From an uncultured Eubacteriales bacterium (lineage in GTDB: Bacteria > Bacillota > Clostridia > Christensenellales > Aristaeellaceae), in the NCBI GenBank assembly GCA_900553295.1, contig USCR01000110.1, positions 1-8,230 on the forward strand: DNA of 8,230 bases. Reading direction: 5' to 3'. Position 1 is the stretch's first letter. Every line of letters starts with the position of its first letter. Made by a program: the position numbers and the translations under genes. The notes beneath the pieces are model-generated. The model had not been told where the DNA came from. It was given only the letters and a program-made list of their open reading frames with translations, and made no database searches. Positions 1 to 5,286 of the stretch are shown piece after piece.

Positions 1-623
1 ATGGCCTCCATGAGCTGCTCCTTGGGGTTCTGGGGGAAGTCCACGCCCTTTTCGGCCTTGTAGATGGCCTTGAAGCGCTCCACAACTTCCTTCAGGTCCT
101 CGGCGGTCAGGTCACGGTCAAACTTCACACCGCGCTTTTCCTTGAACTCGTCCAGCACGTCCTCGAACTTGCGCTTTTCGATTTCCATAACCACGTCGGA
201 GAACATGGCGATGAAGCGGCGATAGGCGTCATAGGCAAAGTGCTCGTTGCTGGTCAGCTTGGCCAGGCCCTTGACGGAGATGTCGTTCAAGCCCAGGTTC
301 AGGATGGTGTCCATCATGCCGGGCATGGAGGCGCGGGCGCCGGAACGGACGGAAACCAGCCAGGGATCGTTCTCATCGCCAAACTTCTTGCCGACGATTT
401 CTTCGGTCTTGGCCAGCGCGTCGTAAATTTGCTTTTCAATGTCGGGGGCAATCATTTTGCCATCGGCATAGTAGCGGGTGCAGGCTTCCGTGGAAATGGT
501 GAAGCCCTGGGGCACCGGCAGACCAATGCGGGTCATCTCAGCCAGGTTGGCACCCTTGCCGCCAAGCAATTCGCGCATGTCGGCGTTGCCTTCCGTGAAG
601 AGATAGACGTACTTCTTCTCCAT
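1..623 (-). CDS. ppdK: Pyruvate, phosphate dikinase, N-terminal part (runs off the left edge)
   Basis: PPDK interconverts pyruvate, ATP and phosphate with PEP, AMP and PPi in the cytoplasm; many anaerobic Clostridia use it in place of, or with, pyruvate kinase. The visible 207 residues are the start of the nucleotide-binding (ATP-grasp) domain. They open MEKKYVYLFTEGNADM, followed by the glycine-rich GGKGANLAEM (about 21-30), LPVPQGFTISTEAC, and the family signature SVRSGARASMPGMMDTILN (about 103-121). The start is ATG at 621-623, with GAGGAGGA (631-638) about 7 nt upstream. Codon use is strongly biased (CTG, AAG, GGC), which fits a highly expressed enzyme. The gene has its own promoter and a leader of about 100 nt, and is divergent from the editing-protein gene. 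The family usually has about 870-880 residues, so most of the gene lies outside the window. Identity is near certain; only the C-terminal domains are unseen. Confidence 0.97.
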   Translation of the reverse strand, partial: MEKKYVYLFTEGNADMRELLGGKGANLAEMTRIGLPVPQGFTISTEACTRYYADGKMIAPDIEKQIYDALAKTEEIVGKKFGDENDPWLVSVRSGARASMPGMMDTILNLGLNDISVKGLAKLTSNEHFAYDAYRRFIAMFSDVVMEIEKRKFEDVLDEFKEKRGVKFDRDLTAEDLKEVVERFKAIYKAEKGVDFPQNPKEQLMEA

Positions 624-630
624 GGGAAAT

Positions 631-724
631 TCCTCCTCGTTGGTTTTTGCACAGAGATGATACCTCTGTGTGGAACAGTCTGAGGAGACACAGCGTTTGC
701 AGCTCAGACAATCCCTCACATATC
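631..724 (-). promoter_or_regulatory. Structured 5' leader of ppdK with competing pairings
   Basis: Read as minus-strand RNA, the leader has two perfect 7-bp stems. P1 is GUCUGAG/CUCAGAC (703-709 with 678-684, 18-nt loop). P2 is CACAGAG/CUCUGUG (664-670 with 650-656, 7-nt loop). Two other pairings would exclude these. CUGUGU (688-693) can pair with ACACAG (666-671), which would break P2. CUCCUC (682-687), partly inside the 3' arm of P1, is complementary to GAGGAG (633-638) of the Shine-Dalgarno sequence. No poly-U run follows any stem, so if this is regulatory it would act on translation rather than termination. I recognise no known riboswitch class. The pairings are visible; function is inference. 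Confidence 0.4.
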
Positions 725-730
725 CCTGAA

Positions 731-759
731 ATTATACTATTATTTTCCCGTTTTGGCAA
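731..759 (-). promoter_or_regulatory. SigA-type promoter of ppdK
   Basis: On the minus strand, TTGCCA (754-759) and a perfect TATAAT (731-736) are separated by exactly 17 nt. Transcription would start near 724, giving a leader of roughly 100 nt before the ppdK ATG. This is seen directly; use in vivo is inferred. Confidence 0.85.
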
Positions 760-906
760 GATGCTAACCGGATGAAAAGGAAGTTTTCAAAAAATTTCCG
801 CGGCGCTCCGGGTTGCATCATAAGAGCACTTTTTCTCCAATTTTGAAGGATTTTGGTCAAAAATAGCGAAAGTATATTTTCCACTTTCTTTGAGGAAGGC
901 GCATCC

Positions 907-1398
907 ATGAGTAACAAGGAAAATGTTTTACGTCAGCTGGACACACTGGGCATACCGTATGTGTGCTATGATCACCCGGCGGCATATACCATGCAGGATT
1001 GCTATGAGCTGCCCTTCGTAACGCCGGAACTTCTTTTTTGCAAAAACCTGCTTCTTTGTAACCGGCAGCAAACCTCGTTTTATCTGCTGGTGATTTCGCC
1101 GGAACGAACGTTTCGTACCGCGGAGGTAAGTCATGAACTGGGCGTTTCCCGCTTGAGCTTTGCGCCGGAAGACGCGCTTCCACGCCTGCTGGGCCTGGAA
1201 AAAGGCGCGGTAAGCCCCCTGGGACTGTGGTTTGACCGGGAGAAGCAGGTAAAGCTCATACTGGAGCGTGGCCTGCGACGGACGGGAAAAATCGCCTTCC
1301 ACCCCTGCGATAATCGCGCCACGGTGGTGTTTGACCAGGAGATATTCTGGCAACGCGTGGTGCCAGGCTTGGCCCATGAGTATACATTCGTATTATAA
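907..1398 (+). CDS. Prolyl-tRNA editing protein, YbaK/ProX (PrdX-like) family
   Basis: The product is a 163-residue stand-alone deacylase of the YbaK/aminoacyl-tRNA synthetase-associated fold. Members hydrolyse mischarged tRNA, typically Ala-tRNA-Pro for the ProX/PrdX branch and Cys-tRNA-Pro for YbaK. Visible family marks are YDHPAAYT (21-28), CKNLLLCN (45-52) with the expected key lysine at 46, YLLVIS, GAVSPLGLWFD (100-110) and FHPCDNRATVVFD (131-143). The KNL-type lysine segment, SPLGL and FHP..N..T match the ProX branch better than YbaK. The start is ATG 907, with GAGGAAGG (891-898) about 8 nt upstream. The reading frame continues open to a TTG at 853, but that codon has no ribosome binding site. 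A weak possible promoter (TTTTGG at 851-856, 16-nt spacer, TATATT at 873-878) lies just upstream. No terminator is visible after the gene. Substrate specificity is inferred. Confidence 0.88.
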   Translation: MSNKENVLRQLDTLGIPYVCYDHPAAYTMQDCYELPFVTPELLFCKNLLLCNRQQTSFYLLVISPERTFRTAEVSHELGVSRLSFAPEDALPRLLGLEKGAVSPLGLWFDREKQVKLILERGLRRTGKIAFHPCDNRATVVFDQEIFWQRVVPGLAHEYTFVL

Positions 1399-1458
1399 AA
1401 ATACACATCGCTGTAATCTTTACATCTCTATAACTTTAGGAAATTGCAGGATGCAGTA

Positions 1459-1487
1459 TTGACAACACTGAAAAGCAATAGTATAAT
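1459..1487 (+). promoter_or_regulatory. Perfect-consensus SigA promoter of the LytTR regulator gene
   Basis: TTGACA (1459-1464) and TATAAT (1482-1487) both match the consensus exactly, with a 17-nt spacer. The start would be near 1494, giving a leader of about 50 nt. A full-consensus promoter on a regulator gene suggests strong basal output that must be limited elsewhere, or autorepression. TGCAG occurs twice (1445-1449 and 1452-1456) just upstream of the -35 box, spaced 7 nt apart; it is too short to call a binding site. Confidence 0.9.
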
Positions 1488-1547
1488 TTTGCATAACAAT
1501 TCATTTTTTATTGATATCATTTCATGCCACGAGGAGGGCGAACACGC

Positions 1548-2282
1548 ATGCTTGCCGCAGCGATTTTGAATGCGTTGCCGGAAGAAGAGGAGACCCTGGA
1601 GGACTCTCTGCGGCGGTACTTGTCCGAGCATACACTTCGTATGGAGGTGCATGCCTATGCCCATGCCAAAGATTTTTGGGAGGCTAGGCAGCAGCGGTAT
1701 TTCGAGCTTATATTGCTTATGGTGCGCCAGGGGGAAGAAGAAGGCATTCAGCTTGCCAGAAAATTGCGGGAAAGGGATAAGGAAACACTGCTGATCTTTG
1801 TCAGCCCGGATACACAATGGGCCGTGGAGAGCTATCGTGTGCGTGCCCATGATTATTTGCTGTGGCCGTTTCAGTATACGCAGTTTGAGGGCATGATGAA
1901 TCTTTGCGCGCAGACGTTGCGCCGCCGCCGTCCATTTATCGAGATCAAGGAAGGCAGGCTGTCCACCCGTGTGCTATTGGAGGATATTTACTATACGGAC
2001 TACCATAATCACTATATTCAGCTGCATCTGCGCGACCGCGTGATACGGACCTATATGGCCTTTCCGGCTTTTTCGGAGCTGATGTCCTCCCATCCGCGCT
2101 TTTTGTGCTGCTATCGGAATGTGCTGGTGAATATGGATCATGTGGTGGCCGTGGATGAGCATGATTTCCTGCTGGAGGATGGTAGCCGGGTGCCTGTATC
2201 CCGAAATGGGCGGCGGTTGATTTTGCAACGCTATCAGGATTACCAGTTTGAAAAACAGGAACGCCGGGGCTGCGTGGGCTGA
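1548..2282 (+). CDS. LytTR-family transcription regulator with a degenerate receiver domain
   Basis: The product has 244 residues in AgrA/LytR-like layout: a receiver-like domain (about 1-120) and a LytTR DNA-binding domain (about 130-235). The LytTR part is well preserved: LEDIYYTDYHNHYIQLHL (144-161), IRTYMAF, RFLCCYRNVLVNMDHV (184-199), FLLEDGSRVPVSRNGR (207-222). In the receiver, alignment by eye puts Met58 (LILLMV) at the phosphoacceptor Asp, Asn8/Ala9 at the acidic pair, and Trp106 (DYLLWPF) at the invariant Lys. The rest of the fold is kept, including GIQLARKLRERD, IFVS and ESYRVRAHDYLL. Phosphorylation control is therefore unlikely. ATG 1548 is chosen because GAGGAGGG (1531-1538) ends 9 nt before it; an in-frame ATG at 1524 lies upstream of that site. 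No histidine kinase is adjacent. Targets are unknown; autoregulation is possible. Confidence 0.92.
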   Translation: MLAAAILNALPEEEETLEDSLRRYLSEHTLRMEVHAYAHAKDFWEARQQRYFELILLMVRQGEEEGIQLARKLRERDKETLLIFVSPDTQWAVESYRVRAHDYLLWPFQYTQFEGMMNLCAQTLRRRRPFIEIKEGRLSTRVLLEDIYYTDYHNHYIQLHLRDRVIRTYMAFPAFSELMSSHPRFLCCYRNVLVNMDHVVAVDEHDFLLEDGSRVPVSRNGRRLILQRYQDYQFEKQERRGCVG

Positions 2283-2313
2283 AAAAGGCACACCCATCAA
2301 TAACGGGTGTGCC
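2282..2313 (-). terminator. Intrinsic terminator ending the leuA block
   Basis: A perfect 9-bp stem, GGCACACCC (2287-2295) with GGGTGTGCC (2305-2313), has a 9-nt loop. On the minus strand it is followed by TTTTT (2286-2282), the standard Rho-independent layout. It abuts the stop codon of the LytTR gene, so it would stop leftward transcripts from the leuA block just before they run antisense into that gene. On the plus strand no T-run follows. Confidence 0.85.
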
Positions 2314-2320
2314 CCAAATG

Positions 2321-2349
2321 CCGAAAAAGTGGCAAAACCACTTTTTCGG
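2321..2349. terminator. Bidirectional terminator between convergent genes
   Basis: A perfect 12-bp stem, CCGAAAAAGTGG (2321-2332) with CCACTTTTTCGG (2338-2349), has a 5-nt loop. The core GTGG/CCAC helix is flanked by an A-run on one side and a T-run on the other, on both strands, so RNA polymerase meets a hairpin plus U-run from either direction. It serves the rightward LytTR transcript, 38 nt past its stop codon, and backs up the leftward terminator. Confidence 0.8.
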
Positions 2350-2539
2350 GGAAGCAAATGCGGACGGTCGCCGGTTGGCTGAATGGCTTCCTTAAGTGAC
2401 GGCAGCCACTTTTTTGTACGCTGTAAGATCAGATAACGGTTTGCACGGGGCGGTGAGAATGGCCAAGGGCCTATCCCATGCCGCCCCGTGCTGTTTGTGC
2501 GCCGGCTGGGAAATGGCTATGAGACACAGGGGGAAAGGC
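2350..2539. other. Rest of convergent spacer, no gene seen
   Basis: No credible coding region was found. A 6-bp inverted pair, GGAAGC (2350-2355) and GCTTCC (2386-2391), encloses 30 nt. Another short element is AAGTG...CACTTTTTT (2394-2416), a weak 5-bp stem with a T-run on the plus strand. A strong palindrome at 2443-2491 is listed separately. The sequence does not look like a decayed gene or insertion sequence. Confidence 0.5.
2443..2491. repeat. 49-bp imperfect palindrome in the 3' spacer
   Basis: GCACGGGGCGG (2443-2453) pairs perfectly with CCGCCCCGTGC (2481-2491), 11 bp and very GC-rich. Inside it a second small stem, GGCC-AAG-GGCC (2461-2471), can form. It lies 48 nt past the stop codon of the small membrane protein on the minus strand. 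No U-run follows on either strand, so it is not a standard terminator. It could protect the 3' end of the leuA mRNA, aid pausing, or be a dispersed intergenic repeat; the window alone cannot tell. Confidence 0.6.
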
Positions 2540-3022
2540 TCACGGCCCCTGATCGCGCTGCCGTCCGTAAAACAGGCGCTGCGCCTTGTCTTTGTAACGG
2601 GTGGTGATGCTGTACTCGTAGTATTCTTCCCGTTCGCCGTTCCCATGGATGCGAACCTGCGGATGAAAGCTGTATTTTCGCGGATCGGCCAGCACCTTCA
2701 AATCCACCGCCAGGGCCTGGGCCATGGGGTAGAGCCTGTCCTGTGGCACGGGATGAAAACCGTGCTGTTCAAAGCGGTAGGTGAGCATGCGCCCCGCGGG
2801 ACGGTAAAGCTGAATATACAACCCGTCGCTGTACAGGCTGATCTGCTCCACATGAAGCTTTTCACAGCGCAGCAGCAGGGGATATACGTGTGCGTACAGC
2901 CTGCTTTCGCGCACTTGACGCACGGCGTCCCGCTGCTGCCGCTGCGTGTGACGCATGCGTTGCAAGGTAAAGGCCAGCGCCGCAATCACCACCAGCGCCA
3001 AGGGAAGCACCCAGGAATCCAT
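2540..3022 (-). CDS. Hypothetical membrane-anchored protein coupled to leuA
   Basis: The product has 160 residues and I recognise no family. Residues about 4-20 (WVLPLALVVIAALAFTL) form one hydrophobic segment that could be a membrane anchor. A basic, Gln/Arg-rich stretch follows (about 21-42, helical in appearance), then a soluble domain of about 115 residues with alternating hydrophobic and aromatic positions (ISLYSDGLYIQLY, YYEYSITTRY). By the positive-inside rule the soluble part probably faces the cytoplasm. The start is ATG 3020-3022. Its Shine-Dalgarno AAGGAGGG (3029-3036) overlaps the leuA TAA stop (3035-3037), so translation is very likely coupled to leuA. The gene should share the leuA promoter and T-box. 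The overlap and anchor are seen directly; a link to leucine metabolism is only suggested by context. Confidence 0.8.
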   Translation of the reverse strand: MDSWVLPLALVVIAALAFTLQRMRHTQRQQRDAVRQVRESRLYAHVYPLLLRCEKLHVEQISLYSDGLYIQLYRPAGRMLTYRFEQHGFHPVPQDRLYPMAQALAVDLKVLADPRKYSFHPQVRIHGNGEREEYYEYSITTRYKDKAQRLFYGRQRDQGP

Positions 3023-3034
3023 GGCCGTCCCTCC

Positions 3035-4576
3035 TTACTTCACGGACGCGTCCTCGCCGCGCGCCAATTCTTCCCGATGGGCAATCAGACGGTTCACCGC
3101 GTTGAGGTAGCTTAAACAGCTGGCTTCCAATATATCGGTGGAGACGCCGCGCCCCAGCATGGTATCTTCCCCATGCCGGACCCGGACGGTAACCTCGCCC
3201 AGGGCGTCCTGGCCCTCGGTAACGGCTTTCAGGCTGTAGCTTTCCAGGGAGCAGGGCATGCCGGTGATGGCGTCCACGGCGTTGAAGCAGGCTTCCACGG
3301 GGCCATCCCCGCACGCGGCGCGGGTTTTTGTTTCCCCGTCCTTTTCCAGGGTAACCGTAGCGGTGGAGGTCATTTTATTGCCGGAGAATATCTGGAAGGA
3401 GAACAGCTGCATCCCGGCATCCCGATGCAGGCGTTGCTCCCGCAGCAGGGCCATGACGTCCTTATCGGTAATTTCCCGCTTGCGGTCCGCCAGCTCCTTA
3501 AAGCGCAGGAACGCTGCCTGAAGCGCCTCGCCGCTGAGCTCATATCCCAGCTGCCGGGCGCGATCCGCCAGGGCATGGCTTCCGCTGAGCTTGCCCAGGC
3601 TCAGGCTGCCCTGGGGAATTCCCAGATCCTCGGGGTGCATCACTTCATAGGTGGCACGGTTGCTCAGCACGCCATGCTGGTGGATGCCGCTCTGATGCTG
3701 GAAGGCGTTGGCGCCCACCACGGGCTTGTTGGGGGCGGGCTCCATGCCGCTCAGCCCCACAATCATCCGGGAAGCGCGATGAATGTGCTGGGTGACGATA
3801 CGTGTATCGCATTGGTAGAACTGCTGCCGGGTGCGCAGGTTCATGACAATCTCTTCCAGCGGCGCATTGCCGGCGCGCTCGCCCAGGCCGTTCAGGGTGC
3901 ACTCCACCTGACGGGCCCCTGCGCGGATACCCTCCAGGGAATTGGCCACGGCCAGCCCCAGATCGTTGTGGCAGTGAACGGAAAGGATGACTTGATCCGC
4001 TCCGGGGACATGCTCCCGCACGTCGCGGATCAGGTCCCCGTACTCTGCCACGGCGGCGTAGCCCACCGTGTCCGGCAAATTGATGGTGGTGGCGCCGGCC
4101 TGGATGGCGCCCTCCACCACCCGGTAAATAAACTCCCGGTCGCTGCGGGTGGCATCCTCCAGGGAAAATTCCACATCCTCGCACAGGTTCCGCGCCTGCT
4201 TCACCGAGCGCACGGCGGAGGCGTAAACGTCCTCCGGGGTCATGTGCAGCTTGTATTCCATATGGATGGGGCTGGTGGCAATAAACACATGGATGCGCTT
4301 TTGCGCAGCACTGGCCAGCGCCTGTGCCGCGGCGTCGATGTCCCCGGGCACGCAACGGGCCAGGGAGCAGATCACGCTGCCGCGCACCGTATCGGAGATG
4401 GCGGAAATGGCCTTGAAGTCTCCCTTGGATGAGGCGGCAAACCCGGCCTCGATCACGTCTATGCCCAGATCTTCCAGGGCGCGGGCAATCTCCACCTTTT
4501 CCTTCAGCTGAAAGGATACGCCCGGCGTTTGCTCGCCGTCCCGCAGCGTTGTATCCAGAATTTTTACCTGCTCCAA
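3035..4576 (-). CDS. leuA: 2-isopropylmalate synthase
   Basis: LeuA condenses acetyl-CoA with 2-oxoisovalerate, the first committed step of leucine synthesis. The 513 residues match the usual bacterial length. The catalytic TIM barrel opens with LDTTLRDGEQTPGVSF (7-22), where Arg12 and Asp8 are expected catalytic and metal residues. HCHNDLGLAVANS (201-213) supplies the metal ligands His201 and His203, and LNGLGERAGNAPLEE (228-242) follows with Asn237. HQSGIHQHGVL (294-304) ends the catalytic part. A full C-terminal regulatory domain (about 380-500, including ACGDGPVEACFNAV) implies leucine feedback inhibition. The start is TTG at 4574-4576, with AGGGGG (4585-4590) about 8 nt upstream. The frame stays open to an ATG at 4699, but that extension is the T-box and terminator, not protein. 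Expression should be set by the T-box. The downstream gene is coupled. Confidence 0.96.
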   Translation of the reverse strand: MEQVKILDTTLRDGEQTPGVSFQLKEKVEIARALEDLGIDVIEAGFAASSKGDFKAISAISDTVRGSVICSLARCVPGDIDAAAQALASAAQKRIHVFIATSPIHMEYKLHMTPEDVYASAVRSVKQARNLCEDVEFSLEDATRSDREFIYRVVEGAIQAGATTINLPDTVGYAAVAEYGDLIRDVREHVPGADQVILSVHCHNDLGLAVANSLEGIRAGARQVECTLNGLGERAGNAPLEEIVMNLRTRQQFYQCDTRIVTQHIHRASRMIVGLSGMEPAPNKPVVGANAFQHQSGIHQHGVLSNRATYEVMHPEDLGIPQGSLSLGKLSGSHALADRARQLGYELSGEALQAAFLRFKELADRKREITDKDVMALLREQRLHRDAGMQLFSFQIFSGNKMTSTATVTLEKDGETKTRAACGDGPVEACFNAVDAITGMPCSLESYSLKAVTEGQDALGEVTVRVRHGEDTMLGRGVSTDILEASCLSYLNAVNRLIAHREELARGEDASVK

Positions 4577-4599
4577 GGTGTGAACCCCCTTCTTTGTGT

Positions 4600-4637
4600 A
4601 AAAAGCCCCTGCGCCCGATACAACCGGACGCAGGGGC
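4600..4637 (-). terminator. Leader terminator of the leuA T-box
   Basis: On the minus strand, GCCCCTGCGTCCG (4625-4637) pairs with CGGGCGCAGGGGC (4605-4617), a 13-bp stem with one G-U pair and a 7-nt loop, followed by TTTTT (4600-4604). Its 5' arm overlaps the segment that pairs with the T-box sequence in the antiterminator, so the two structures exclude each other, as T-box control requires. Confidence 0.93.
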
Positions 4638-4855
4638 GAAATATTTTTCGCGGTACCACCCTGCTTGCGGAGACATGCCATCCCCGCCTCATGCGCCAAA
4701 CAGGCGCGGCCCTAACGCGGCCAACGGGTGCGCCTGAGAAACGTTCAGCGCACCGGCTCGGGAGTGAGGTATACGCGTCCACCACGTCGCGGCTTGCACC
4801 AACCGCCGCGTCTCTTGCAGCGTTCCGGGACGCCTTTGCTCCGTCACAGCCTTTC
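4600..4855 (-). promoter_or_regulatory. T-box riboswitch, leucine-specific (CUC specifier)
   Basis: The invariant T-box motif AGGGTGGTACCGCG lies at 4649-4662 and is followed by the leader terminator. Upstream is a full Stem I. Its distal end carries the typical GGTTGGTGCAA loop closed by GCGGC/GCCGC. An AGAGA element sits before it, and a helix GCGTCC/GGACGC lies below. The internal loop on the 3' side reads GUAUACCUCA and is closed by GGAG/CUCC. In the usual geometry the specifier triplet is CUC (4766-4768) followed by A, a leucine codon, which fits leuA. A GGTGCGC/GCGCACC stem follows between Stem I and the antiterminator. Uncharged tRNA-Leu would stabilise the antiterminator and allow transcription of leuA and the coupled gene. 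The motif is certain; the specifier reading comes from folding by eye. Confidence 0.95.
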
Positions 4856-4878
4856 CCTGCCATGATAGCAGGGAAGGC
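4848..4878. promoter_or_regulatory. Inverted repeat centred on the leuA -10 box, possible operator
   Basis: TTCCCTGC (4853-4860) and GCAGGGAA (4868-4875) form a perfect 8-bp dyad around CATGATA. After one unpaired T on the left, GCC/GGC adds three more pairs. The centre coincides with the -10 hexamer, and the predicted transcription start lies inside the left arm, so the whole dyad would not be present in the RNA. A DNA-binding repressor site is the simplest reading, but no binding protein is known from the sequence and chance cannot be excluded. Confidence 0.4.
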
Positions 4879-4890
4879 GGAATTTGTCAA
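4862..4890 (-). promoter_or_regulatory. SigA-type promoter of leuA
   Basis: On the minus strand, a perfect TTGACA (4885-4890) and TATCAT (4862-4867) are separated by 17 nt. Transcription should start near 4855, just before Stem I of the T-box. The -10 box lies in the loop of an inverted repeat, described separately. Confidence 0.88.
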
Positions 4891-4917
4891 TCCGCGCCGG
4901 CAGGAAAAAACTGCCGC

Positions 4918-5259
4918 TTATTCCCAGTCCACCAGCCCTTTGCTCTCCAGGTAGGCCTGCTGAATATCCATATAATCGTCGAGGAGGGAAGCAACTTTTA
5001 CGGCCTGCTCAGGCGTCAGGGTATTGGCATCCACCAATGCTTCCACCATATACTCGAAGGCTTCGTCGTCCTCATAGTAGCAGTCGCCGGCATTGCCATC
5101 CGCGTCCAGTACGCCGTTTTCGTGCATGTACTTCATGTCGGCGTCAATGGCCTGGGCAATGAGCCCATCAATCTGGTCGCGCAGTTCGGGGTGAGCGTTT
5201 CGGTTAATCCGGCTGAGGATAAAGGCCAGGGCCTCCTCGCGGTCGTATCCCTTCATCAT
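4918..5259 (-). CDS. Hypothetical small acidic protein downstream of pepF
   Basis: The product has 113 residues and I do not recognise the family. It has no signal peptide or membrane segment. It is strongly acidic (26 Asp/Glu against 8 Lys/Arg) and looks mostly helical, with a short acidic, aromatic patch CYYEDDEAFEYM (about 59-70) after a Gly/Asp/Asn-rich turn. The start is ATG 5257-5259, with GGAGG about 8 nt upstream; a second ATG follows immediately. It begins 27 nt after the pepF stop and is probably cotranscribed with pepF. A 6-bp hairpin, CGGCAG/CTGCCG (4898-4916), sits just past the stop codon with its T-run in the loop, so termination before the leuA promoter is unclear. The ribosome binding site and operon position support a real gene; function is unknown. 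Confidence 0.8.
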   Translation of the reverse strand: MMKGYDREEALAFILSRINRNAHPELRDQIDGLIAQAIDADMKYMHENGVLDADGNAGDCYYEDDEAFEYMVEALVDANTLTPEQAVKVASLLDDYMDIQQAYLESKGLVDWE

Positions 5260-5286
5260 GGCGGCAGCCTCCTTTTGTATGGGTTC

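Noticed and set aside
240..683. 147-residue open frame on the plus strand
   Set aside because: It is antisense to ppdK and its leader, with no supporting signal.
1391..1405. GTATT/AATAC hairpin at the end of the editing-protein gene
   Set aside because: It is a 5-bp AT stem overlapping the stop codon, with no T-run; too weak for a terminator.
1418..1438. CTTTA direct repeat (1418-1422, 1434-1438) as a LytTR binding site
   Set aside because: Five AT-rich bases repeated twice are expected by chance and do not match the usual LytTR pair of 9-bp repeats.
1524..1547. Upstream ATG for the LytTR gene, adding 8 residues
   Set aside because: The GAGGAGGG ribosome binding site falls between this ATG and the one at 1548, so 1548 is the supported start.
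3173..4432. 419-residue open frame on the plus strand
   Set aside because: It lies entirely antisense to leuA, which has all catalytic motifs; it has no ribosome binding site or recognisable domain.
4898..4916. Hairpin CGGCAG/CTGCCG as terminator of the pepF transcript
   Set aside because: The stem is only 6 bp and the T-run lies in the loop, not after the stem, so I do not call it a terminator.
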